From positions 558,001 to 622,000 of the forward strand of contig NC_015945.1 in NCBI RefSeq assembly GCF_000224085.1: DNA of 64,000 nucleotides. Reading direction: 5' to 3'. Position numbers and translations under genes: made by a program. Source of the stretch: Allomuricauda ruestringensis DSM 13258. GTDB taxonomy: Bacteria; Bacteroidota; Bacteroidia; Flavobacteriales; Flavobacteriaceae. Each line of letters begins with the position of its first letter. The stretch's first letter is position 1. Positions 1 to 7,813 of the stretch are shown here, in pieces. The notes beneath the pieces were generated by a model. The model worked only from the letters and a program-made list of their open reading frames with translations, made no database searches and was not told where the DNA came from.

Positions 1-1156
1 CCGCTTCCGTGCCGGCCACCTTGGCCGTGTAGCCCGAGATAAAGTGGTAGGCCGCCTGTGCCGGGGTCAGTTTGGAGATAGGGGGCAGCACCCCAAAGGC
101 GTCTGCGGTGAGGAAGAAAATATTCTTTACGTTTTTCCCTATTGATGGCTGCTGGATGTTCTCGATATGGTGGATGGGATAGCTCACCCTGGTGTTCTGG
201 GTTATGGAGGTGTCCGAAAAGTCCACGATTCTGTTGTCGTCCATGACCACATTCTCCAAAATCGCCCCCTTTTTGATGGCTCCGTAGATCTCCGGTTCCT
301 TGTTCTTGGAAAGGTCGATCACCTTGGCATAACACCCCCCTTCAAAATTGAACACGGTATTGTCGGGCGTCCAACCGTGCTCATCGTCACCGATCAGTCT
401 TCGGTTCGGGTCGGTGGACAGGGTGGTCTTTCCCGTTCCCGATAGGCCAAAGAAAATAGCGGTATCGCCCGATTCCCCAACGTTGGCCGAGCAGTGCATG
501 GGCAGTGTGTTCCTGTAAACGGGCAAAATAAAGTTGAGTGCCGAAAATATTCCCTTTTTGATCTCCCCCGTATAGCCCGTTCCCCCGATAAGGGCGATCT
601 TTCTACTAAAGTTAAGGATGGCGAAATTATGCTGTCGTGTACCGTCCACTTTGGGGTCCGCCATAAAGCCGGGCGCGTTCACCACGGTCCATTCCGGGTC
701 AAATTCCTCCAGCTCCTCTTCCGTAGGACGAAGGAACATATTGTGGGCGAACATATTGGACCATGGGTATTCGTTGATTATCCTAATATTCAGTTTATAA
801 TCCGGGTCGGCACAGGCATACGAGTCCCTAACATACAATTCCTTTTTGTTGAGATAGGCAATGACCTTGTCATAAAGTGCATCGAACTTATCACTCTCGA
901 AAGGGATATTGATATTCCCCCACCACACCTTGTCCTTGGTCATGTCATCCTTTACGATAAAGCGGTCCATGGGCGATCTTCCTGTAAATTCCCCAGTGTT
1001 CACGGCCAAGGCCCCGGAAGAAGCCTCTTTGCCCATCCCCTTTTCAATGGTAATGTGGTGGAGATCCTCGGGGGAAAGTTGGTAGTAGATGTTATTTGTG
1101 TTAAAATTTAATTTTTCAATATAAGCAGATACGTTGGCAGGCAGTAATAGTGACAT
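1..1156 (-). CDS. pckA: phosphoenolpyruvate carboxykinase (ATP), 3' end outside window
   Basis: ATP-dependent PEP carboxykinase converts oxaloacetate plus ATP to phosphoenolpyruvate, the entry step of gluconeogenesis in the cytoplasm. About 385 N-terminal residues are present; family members are about 530-540 residues, so the C-terminal third lies beyond base 1. The start ATG is at 1156-1154 and the protein begins MSLLLPANVSAYIEK. Visible family motifs are GRSPMDRF near residue 50, the P-loop GLSGTGKTT near residues 237-245 (minus strand of about 421-447), DPNRRLIGDDEHGW just after it, and FNFEGGCYAKVIDL. The frame is open throughout, so the gene looks intact in this part. It is a housekeeping gene with no evident link to the glycan loci downstream. 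Identification is confident. Confidence 0.95.
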   Translation of the reverse strand, partial: MSLLLPANVSAYIEKLNFNTNNIYYQLSPEDLHHITIEKGMGKEASSGALAVNTGEFTGRSPMDRFIVKDDMTKDKVWWGNINIPFESDKFDALYDKVIAYLNKKELYVRDSYACADPDYKLNIRIINEYPWSNMFAHNMFLRPTEEELEEFDPEWTVVNAPGFMADPKVDGTRQHNFAILNFSRKIALIGGTGYTGEIKKGIFSALNFILPVYRNTLPMHCSANVGESGDTAIFFGLSGTGKTTLSTDPNRRLIGDDEHGWTPDNTVFNFEGGCYAKVIDLSKNKEPEIYGAIKKGAILENVVMDDNRIVDFSDTSITQNTRVSYPIHHIENIQQPSIGKNVKNIFFLTADAFGVLPPISKLTPAQAAYHFISGYTAKVAGTEA

Positions 1157-1252
1157 AGTTTCTTGATATGTTAGTTTTAATATGCTTTCAAGAATATCAA
1201 AAAAATATCAAGAATTAAGGGTTTAACAACGTTTACTAAATTTTAATGATTT

Positions 1253-1530
1253 TTAATTCTTTTTCATAACCTTGTCCATTAGAAACTGAATTTTAGATTT
1301 CAATTCTTGCCATTTTGGGTCTTCATGCAGTATTTTTAATCGACTGTTTCTTTCCCACCCTGCCAAATCATACATACCTGCATCAATAGCTTTTTCTAGA
1401 GATTTGAAAGATGCAATTTCTATTATTGACTCTGGCATAAAGTATACCTGCATAATAATAATGCTCATAATCCTTGTTGTCCATTAATTCAGCTCCCTTG
1501 AAGATGAGGTCAGCCGTTTGGTGATAACTT
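1253..1530 (-). pseudogene. frameshifted TPR-like gene remnant
   Basis: A short open frame at 1253-1468 (71 codons) reads like the end of a tetratricopeptide protein: FKSLEKAIDAGMYDLAG followed by a charged tail ending DKVMKKN. The residues it carries upstream of that (MSIIIMQVYFMPES) do not look like a natural start. In another minus-strand frame the adjoining bases, about 1420-1530, encode TADLIFKGAELMDNKDYEHY then YYAGILYARVNN, again TPR-like and apparently the missing first half of the same repeat. The two halves would join through a frameshift at roughly 1410-1425. Upstream the frame runs into stops, and no start or signal peptide is visible. I read it as the decayed C-terminus of a larger TPR protein. 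Confidence that it is a remnant is moderate; the original function is unknown. Confidence 0.5.
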
Positions 1531-1665
1531 CAGTTTTCTTGTTCCTTTTTCCCGTCGTGCATAAGCTCATCCCATGTTTTTTCAAATAAATTTAAGCTGC
1601 AGATGATACGTAAAATACTGAGTGATTTTTTTATTTCATGTAATCATTTTGCAAAAATCGGGCAT

Positions 1666-1799
1666 AGTATACCACCCAAAACGGAAAAAAATGAGCATAG
1701 TTAAATTACAAATAAGTCATTGACCCACATTCATTTACATTTGAGTAAAAGTGGCTCAAACTTTCCGTTTTTAGTGGTTCTCATTGCCCGTCCCATCCA
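1666..1799 (+). mobile_element. degenerate IS end (IS21-like), left copy
   Basis: This stretch opens with AGTATACCACCCA, continues through a CGGA-A-rich block with ATGAGCA, then GTGGCTCAAACTTTCCG, and closes with CCGTCCCATCCA. A second copy in opposite orientation lies at 59029-59154. The first 42 bases of the two copies agree at 34 positions, and patches (TCAAA, CCGTTT, CCGTCCCATCCA) agree to the far end. The layout resembles multi-repeat ends of IS21-type elements seen in Bacteroidota, but no transposase gene is present. The rest of 1531-1850 shows nothing recognisable. Confidence 0.45.
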
Positions 1800-1849
1800 G
1801 CTATACCAGTACGCTATGCTTAGCTCCTTTCTGTTCCGTCGTCTATCTG

Positions 1850-3940
1850 CTACTCTTGGTGCGGATCTTGGGTCAAAACCCCTATTTCGGCAAAAGATGC
1901 CCGTGGATCTGTACCATCCACTCCCAAGGCACGCAATTTGATGTACCTGCCCTTTGTTGCGTGGAACATAACTTTTTGTTCAATCCTACTGTTGACAATA
2001 TTACCGAACTCCCCCGCTGCCACAGGCTGCCAATTTCTATTATCTTCACTCACCAGAAATTCATAATGGGTAATGATTCCGAACGGATAGCGTTCTTGGT
2101 TGGGCCAGTAGGTAAAACCATTCAGCTCATGGGTACGTCCCAAATCGATTATAACCTCTTTTTGATTGGTCGCCCAAAAGGTTTCGGGATTATCGTCCAT
2201 CAATTTTATCACATCTTTTTCTTCACTGATCGGAAAAACAAGCTTCCAATCATTTTTGGCTAGGTCAAAATATTTGACCACCATACCGCTAACCTGTCCA
2301 TTTTCAGGATTTATTGCGATGGCCTTGACGGTAGTGGGTTTTTCCACCAAAAAAGGTGCAAGATATTTTTGTGAGTCCATGGAAGGCTCAGAACTATCCA
2401 ACGTATAGAATACATCGACCGATCTGTCTGGCACCAAAAGGGAAACAAGACCTCTACGGTTCCTTGAAATGATGGGCTCCACCACCAGCTTGGGTGCTCG
2501 GTACAGTGCAAGGTTTGACAGCAGAATGGGGCCTTTGGATTCCAAAATGTCGATTTTTACCTTATCTGCCAAAACGGTTTCCCAGCGAAGAATGCGCTTA
2601 TGGCCTACCGTTGTCTGTTCATCGAGTATTTTCCATTTTCCATCAACTCTTGCGCTCACGGTAAATTTTTTGATCCGTTGTCCCAAGGGAATAAATTCTT
2701 GCAGAACTATCCGGTTTACCTCGGTGGGTTCCTCGAACGAAACTGTGATAGTGGCCTTTGTAACACCGTCATCGGTAGCCCAATAGGTATCATTGTTGCC
2801 ATCCAGCATATTTTTGGCCGAATAGTCGGGATAATCCCCTCGCGTGTTCGAAACCTCTATATTTTGACCGCCCGACAGTTCATGGGCAAAATCTTTGTCG
2901 ATTTGTTCTTTGAGAGCCATCAACTGTTCCACATCCTTTTCATGTACCAATCCACGAGTATCCACCGGAAGGTTCAATAGCAAGGCGGCATTTCTACCAA
3001 TAGCATTATAGTAAATATCCAGAAGATGGGGCAGCGTTTTCACCTGATGGTCTTCAGCGGCATGATAATACCACCCCGGCCGGATGGAAACATCGGCTTC
3101 GGCTGGCAGCCAATGGGTGCCGTCTTCATGGCCCGAACGCAGCTCTACGTAACGTGGCCAACCGGGATAGATCTCGTCTTTTCGCATAATATTCCAATTC
3201 GTCGCATTGGCCCAACCTTCTTCATTGCCCACCCAACGTACATCGGGCCCATTATCTCCAAAGATTACGGCATTGGGCTGCAACTTTCGAATCATGGCGG
3301 TGGTCCTTTCCCAATCGTAGTAGGTCTTACTATCGATTTTTCTGGACTCGTTGGCACCCCCATAATAGCCAGACCCTCCATTGGCCCCGTCAAACCAAAT
3401 CTCGAACAATTCTCCATAATTGGTCAAAAGTTCCCGGAGCTGTTCATGGAAGATTTTCACATACTCGGGTTGACCATAATATTCATTGTTCCGATCCCAG
3501 GGTGAAAGGTATAGGCCGAGTTTCAGTCCATAGTCATTGCAGGCTTCGCTTAATTCCTTGACCACGTCTCCCTGACCATTTTTCCAAGGTGAATTTTTGA
3601 CCGAATGCTCGGTAGTCTTGGTTGGCCATAGGCAAAAACCATCGTGGTGCTTGGCCGTAAGAACAATACCTTTCATGCCGGCTTCACGGGCCACCTTTGC
3701 CCATTGGCGGACATCCAAATTGGAGGGGTTGAACTGATTTGTCGATTCGGCCCCTGTTCCCCATTCCATATTGGTAAAGGTGTTCATATTGAAATGCACG
3801 AAGGCATAATATTCCATTTTGTGCCAGGCCATTTGCCTTTCCGAGGGGGTCGGTCCCACAGGTTCGGGCGGAGCAACTGTTTTGCAGCCCAACATTACTA
3901 TGGGCAGAAGCATGTATAGTATGATACTTTTTATTGTCAT
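1850..3940 (-). CDS. alpha-L-fucosidase (GH29) lipoprotein with F5/8-type C-terminal domains
   Basis: A GH29 enzyme that removes terminal alpha-L-fucose from glycans by a retaining mechanism. I prefer the start at 3940 (MTIKSIILYMLLPIVMLGCK), which gives a clean lipoprotein signal ending in LGC; an in-frame ATG at 3964 would add eight polar residues. Residue numbers count from 3964. The barrel shows the HFNMNTFTNMEWG motif near 58, LTAKHHDGFCLW near 102, and the nucleophile Asp192 in IWFDGANG. After about residue 360 come a discoidin-like domain (VSNTRGDYPDYSAKNMLDGN), a chitobiase-type linker (VDVFYTLDSSEP) and a second F5/8-like domain ending RASFAEIGVL. It is the last gene of the sialoglycan operon, 31-55 bases after lrgB, which fits fucose on sialylated N- or O-glycans. 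It ends about 50 bases from the IS-end remnant and looks complete. Confidence 0.93.
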   Translation of the reverse strand: MTIKSIILYMLLPIVMLGCKTVAPPEPVGPTPSERQMAWHKMEYYAFVHFNMNTFTNMEWGTGAESTNQFNPSNLDVRQWAKVAREAGMKGIVLTAKHHDGFCLWPTKTTEHSVKNSPWKNGQGDVVKELSEACNDYGLKLGLYLSPWDRNNEYYGQPEYVKIFHEQLRELLTNYGELFEIWFDGANGGSGYYGGANESRKIDSKTYYDWERTTAMIRKLQPNAVIFGDNGPDVRWVGNEEGWANATNWNIMRKDEIYPGWPRYVELRSGHEDGTHWLPAEADVSIRPGWYYHAAEDHQVKTLPHLLDIYYNAIGRNAALLLNLPVDTRGLVHEKDVEQLMALKEQIDKDFAHELSGGQNIEVSNTRGDYPDYSAKNMLDGNNDTYWATDDGVTKATITVSFEEPTEVNRIVLQEFIPLGQRIKKFTVSARVDGKWKILDEQTTVGHKRILRWETVLADKVKIDILESKGPILLSNLALYRAPKLVVEPIISRNRRGLVSLLVPDRSVDVFYTLDSSEPSMDSQKYLAPFLVEKPTTVKAIAINPENGQVSGMVVKYFDLAKNDWKLVFPISEEKDVIKLMDDNPETFWATNQKEVIIDLGRTHELNGFTYWPNQERYPFGIITHYEFLVSEDNRNWQPVAAGEFGNIVNSRIEQKVMFHATKGRYIKLRALGVDGTDPRASFAEIGVLTQDPHQE

Positions 3941-3995
3941 GTATTGTTTGTCTTTTGGCTTCAAACTGTTTATTTTTTAAGTGTGGGCAAGCATA

Positions 3996-4697
3996 TCATA
4001 AAAAACTGAACCAATCCAATATCAATGGGGTTAAAATTGCTGTGGCCACACCGTTTATACAAATGGCAAGACCGCCGTAAGCAGCGGCACTCCTGCCAAT
4101 GTCCAGGGCCCGGGCCGTACCAATGCCATGGGAAGCCGTGCCTAGTGCAGTTCCTATGGCCGTTTCACTTTTAATACCAAATATCCTTAGAATATGTATC
4201 CCAAAGGCATTTCCAAAAATGCCCACGGCTATCACCACAGCGGCCGTAATTGCCGGTATTCCCGAAACCAATTTGGTAATTTCAATGGCTATGGGCGTGG
4301 TCACCGATTTAGCGGCCAATGACCTGACAATGAAACCGGGGGATTCCAACCAAATCAAGCTCAACAAGACTATAAATATACTGGAGACACCCCCAATGGT
4401 CACTGCGGTGAAAAATGGTATCAAATTGCTTTTGATTTCGTCATATTTTTCATGGAACAATACCCCTAGGGCAACCACGGAAGGTCCCAAAAAAAAGCTG
4501 ATGTACTGCCCGCCTTTATCGTAGGTTTCAAAATTGATGTCCAAAGCCAGCAAAAGCAATATCAAAACCAAAACCGTAATAAAGATCGGAGTGGCCAAGG
4601 CCCACTTCAATTTCCGGTGAACTTTTTGGGCAAAAAAATAAACCGCCAACGTTAGAAAGACCCAAACCAAGGGCAATGTCAGAAAATATTCCTTCAT
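3996..4697 (-). CDS. lrgB: LrgB family membrane protein
   Basis: An integral membrane protein of 233 residues, the usual LrgB/CidB/YohK length, with multiple hydrophobic segments. Family features visible are FFLGPSVVALG near residue 68, the SVTTPIAIEI segment near 131, and the GTASHGIGTARAL motif near 187. It overlaps the upstream lrgA by four bases (ATGA), so the pair is translationally coupled. LrgAB was first described as affecting murein hydrolase activity, but homologues in Bacillus (PftAB) and Streptococcus mutans take up pyruvate, and the plant homologue PLGG1 moves glycolate and glycerate. Because this locus makes pyruvate through N-acetylneuraminate lyase, a role in exchanging pyruvate or another short carboxylate is my preferred inference; it is not shown by the sequence. 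Confidence 0.92.
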   Translation of the reverse strand: MKEYFLTLPLVWVFLTLAVYFFAQKVHRKLKWALATPIFITVLVLILLLLALDINFETYDKGGQYISFFLGPSVVALGVLFHEKYDEIKSNLIPFFTAVTIGGVSSIFIVLLSLIWLESPGFIVRSLAAKSVTTPIAIEITKLVSGIPAITAAVVIAVGIFGNAFGIHILRIFGIKSETAIGTALGTASHGIGTARALDIGRSAAAYGGLAICINGVATAILTPLILDWFSFL

Positions 4698-5026
4698 TTC
4701 TCAAGTCTTTGTTGGATATGTCCGCTTATGATCAGTGTCAGGGAGGTACCGAAGGTCACCACTAGGGCCAAGGCACCCCAATGTTCCTTTACCACATCGA
4801 AATGGGCCATTAAGCCAACTCCATAAGGCACAAAAAAGAGCACCATATAGTTCAAGAGTTTATCCGCGGCCGGTTTAACCGAATCCAAGCTAATGACCTT
4901 CATTCTCAGAGCAAGGAAAATAAATATCATTCCTAAAATATTTCCTGCAATCGGAATATGGAAAAGATGCCTTAGGGCTTCGCCCAAGACCAAAAACAAC
5001 ATAATATAGCCGAGTGATTTCAACAT
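4694..5026 (-). CDS. lrgA: LrgA/CidA family membrane protein
   Basis: A holin-like membrane protein of 110 residues with about four hydrophobic segments, the standard size and layout of LrgA/CidA. The family segment IPIAGNILGM is near residues 24-33, and the FFVPYGVGLM segment near 69-78 is also typical. It lies 186 bases after the mutarotase-symporter stop and overlaps lrgB by four bases. LrgA is the partner of LrgB in the inner membrane. The 5027-5212 spacer contains no convincing gene, and I saw no clear terminator there, so lrgAB may be read through from the sialic acid operon or have its own weak promoter. Confidence 0.9.
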   Translation of the reverse strand: MLKSLGYIMLFLVLGEALRHLFHIPIAGNILGMIFIFLALRMKVISLDSVKPAADKLLNYMVLFFVPYGVGLMAHFDVVKEHWGALALVVTFGTSLTLIISGHIQQRLEK

Positions 5027-5212
5027 TAACGTTTTTTGTTTTATTCCTATAAAGATGCATTTTTTTTAGAGACTGCATTTTTGGGTTGTCCCCAGCCATA
5101 TATTGGTCGATTTTTGTTGCGTACCTGCCCAACCTTTCCTTAACCCATCCAATTTGAACGATTTTGAACTTCCAGCGATAGCCCCCTTTCATGGGCAATA
5201 CTGCACAATTGA

Positions 5213-7813
5213 TCAATCATTGCCCTTGGGTTTAAAAAATAGGCTGAACAGGTATCCGAAAACGAAACAGGAAACCAGCCCGAAGAACGCATACATTAAA
5301 AAACTGATATCTGTAAACACACTGATATACCATATCAAAACTGCACTGACAAAAAGGCCCAACAATGTTCCCTTTGCATTGGCCCTTTTTGTTAGCATCC
5401 CTAACAGGAACATTCCTCCCAGACCTCCAGTAAACAACCCAAGATACCTGTAAAACTCATCCCAAAGGGATTTTATGTTGGAATTGGCCATCCAAAGAGC
5501 CAGTAACATCCCGATCAGTCCCGTAATGACAGTAACCATTCTAGCGATACGCAATAAGCGCTTATCGGCCACGTCCCTTTTGAACCGTTTGTAGAAATCA
5601 TTGCAAAAGGCAGTGGAAACGGAATTCAGGCTGCTACTAATGCTACTCATGGCCGCAGAAAAAATACCGGCCACCAAAAGGCCCGATACCCCTACGGGCA
5701 ATTCTTTCACAATGTACATTGGAAAAATGGAGTCATTATTTGAAATGGTAGGGGACAAGCGTTCTGGAAATTCAGAGTAAAAAATGAACAGCAAAGTTCC
5801 AAGACCAAAGAAAATAACACTTGCAGGCAAAGTCAATATGGCGTTGGTATACAGCGTTTTTTTGGAATTCTTCACATCCGTGCTGGTCAGGTATCGCTGA
5901 ACAATGGTCTGGTCGGTTCCCTGGGTTACCATGGCCGAAGCGAGCCCACCGAGTGTCACCACCCAAAATGTGGCTTTGGTAAAATCAAAATCCATATTGG
6001 CTATATTGAATTTTTGTTGTGCTGATGCGTAGCTAATCATGTCCCCAAAGGAACTTTCTGTATGCAACATAATCCATATAACGGCCAGAACACTTCCACC
6101 GAGCAGGATAATGACCTGCAGAACGTCCGTCCAAATCACGGCCTCGATTCCCCCGAAGGCGGTATAGGCAATACACAACAAACTCATCATTAGAATGCTG
6201 GTTTCAACAGGAATCCCCGTAACTATAGATATGGCCAATGAGGGCAATAAAAGTACAATACCGATACGCCCCAATTGAAATAGGATAAAGGACAGGCTAC
6301 CAAAGGCCCTTGCCGTGTAATCAAAGCGGTCCTCCAAAAATTCGTAAGCCGTGGTAATCCTTAAACGATTGAAAAAAGGAATGAATACCAGGGAAATCAA
6401 AGGTGTAATGGCTATGGCAGCCATGTTCAACATAAAAAAGGACCAATCGGTGACAAATGCCTTTGCCGGAATGGCCATAAAGGTAATGGCACTCAGCAAT
6501 GTCCCAAAAACACTGAGACCACTGGCCCACCAAGGAATCCGTCCCCCCCCGACAAAGTAATCGTTCGTGGACTTTTGTTTGTAAGAGAAATACACCCCAA
6601 TAAGCAAGGAAAGCATAAGATAACCGAACAGTACGATATAGTTTATGGTGCCGAATGCCTGTACCGTCTCCCCTTCCGTAATTTTCTGCACCCTCGTAGT
6701 GCGGATACCAGGGGATGCCTCCCCTGAGACCATGATTACATCTTGGCCATCAGCAAAGGATAGAGCGGTAACGGGCAAAGGTCGATCAAGTGATTCGTAT
6801 ACAAACCACTTGCCGGTAATGGTATTGTAGGATAGTACCCCATTCGAAAACCCGGGATGATTCTTTAAAATTTCGTCCCGTTCCAATCTTAAGGCATTTA
6901 AAATGGAATCGTTCTGCTCTGATTGCATCCGTAATGCAATTTCTTCCAATGTATTGAAAAACACTTCATCGGAGCCACCATAAACCATAACATGCATCGA
7001 CCCCATCGGCCTCCCATAAGCGCCCATCAAAACCTTGGGGGCATCATCGATCCGCAAGTCCCCGAGCTCTTGCCACTCTCCCGTATTAAGATCATAGGCC
7101 AAAAATGTGGTCAATGGTGTGGATTTTTGTCCTTCCTTTTGATTCCGCCCCCCTATGACAAATAATTTTCTGGAATGTTGGGTGTCCTGTACCGCCGCCA
7201 TATGCAGGGCCCTTGGTTCTCCTGGAAAATCCGGTAATTTTTCCCAGGATTTTGTGGCCAGGGACAGCCGATAAAAAGAATTGGTGCTCCTTAGGGCGTT
7301 CTTTCCACCAATAACATAAACAAAACCGTTTTCCACTACTGCAGATGAATGAGCCAAGGGTTCGGGAAGCTTTGGATAGTCTGTCAAGGTAAAGGATTCC
7401 CCCCTAGGGTCAAAACTCAACAGAAGTACCTGATCGGTGCTCCCTTGGGCATTCTCCCCTCCTATCAAAAGGATACCCTCGTTCAGACCAACGGATGATC
7501 CATAAGCCAAAGGCCGAGGCAATGTTTGTGATGCAAGTTTCCACTGCTCCCCGTTGAGATAATAAATGGCGTCGCTCCAGACTTTTTTTCCACCTTCCCA
7601 CGGAAAGCCATCGGGGAAATTGGCCCCACCCGCCGCAATCAAAACCCCATCTTGCTTGCCCCCCATCATTCCGGCAAAACCGGTTGAAGTATCGAGTTCC
7701 GTACCTAACAGGCTGGGCAGTTTTTCCAGAACAAGTTTTTGTTGATTCTGTCCCTTACACAGGCCAGAGATACTAATTAGGGCAACAACTATAATAAACC
7801 GTTTAATTGTCAT
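5213..7813 (-). CDS. fused Kelch-type sialic acid mutarotase and sodium:solute symporter
   Basis: A two-part protein of 866 residues. After a signal peptide (MTIKRFIIVVALISISGLCKGQ) comes a Kelch beta-propeller to about residue 375, with repeats such as ALHMAAVQDT, KLFVIGGRN and GFVYVIGGKNALR; this is the cyclically permuted mutarotase family containing E. coli NanM, which interconverts Neu5Ac anomers. From about residue 385 a hydrophobic segment leads into a full sodium:solute symporter domain (NDYFVGGGRIPWWASGLSVF, then about a dozen membrane segments to the C-terminus). The propeller would face the periplasm and hand the sugar to the transporter. The gene overlaps the hexosaminidase by 11 bases. 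The pairing with sialidase and Neu5Ac lyase makes sialic acid the likely substrate. Fold assignment is secure; substrate is inferred from context. Confidence 0.92.
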   Translation of the reverse strand: MTIKRFIIVVALISISGLCKGQNQQKLVLEKLPSLLGTELDTSTGFAGMMGGKQDGVLIAAGGANFPDGFPWEGGKKVWSDAIYYLNGEQWKLASQTLPRPLAYGSSVGLNEGILLIGGENAQGSTDQVLLLSFDPRGESFTLTDYPKLPEPLAHSSAVVENGFVYVIGGKNALRSTNSFYRLSLATKSWEKLPDFPGEPRALHMAAVQDTQHSRKLFVIGGRNQKEGQKSTPLTTFLAYDLNTGEWQELGDLRIDDAPKVLMGAYGRPMGSMHVMVYGGSDEVFFNTLEEIALRMQSEQNDSILNALRLERDEILKNHPGFSNGVLSYNTITGKWFVYESLDRPLPVTALSFADGQDVIMVSGEASPGIRTTRVQKITEGETVQAFGTINYIVLFGYLMLSLLIGVYFSYKQKSTNDYFVGGGRIPWWASGLSVFGTLLSAITFMAIPAKAFVTDWSFFMLNMAAIAITPLISLVFIPFFNRLRITTAYEFLEDRFDYTARAFGSLSFILFQLGRIGIVLLLPSLAISIVTGIPVETSILMMSLLCIAYTAFGGIEAVIWTDVLQVIILLGGSVLAVIWIMLHTESSFGDMISYASAQQKFNIANMDFDFTKATFWVVTLGGLASAMVTQGTDQTIVQRYLTSTDVKNSKKTLYTNAILTLPASVIFFGLGTLLFIFYSEFPERLSPTISNNDSIFPMYIVKELPVGVSGLLVAGIFSAAMSSISSSLNSVSTAFCNDFYKRFKRDVADKRLLRIARMVTVITGLIGMLLALWMANSNIKSLWDEFYRYLGLFTGGLGGMFLLGMLTKRANAKGTLLGLFVSAVLIWYISVFTDISFLMYAFFGLVSCFVFGYLFSLFFKPKGND

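Noticed and set aside
494..1111. 205-codon plus-strand frame
   Set aside because: Antisense shadow of the PEP carboxykinase gene, which has clear motifs on the minus strand.
4890..5216. 108-codon minus-strand frame over lrgA
   Set aside because: It overlaps lrgA in another frame and its own sequence has no recognisable pattern; lrgA is a clear family member.
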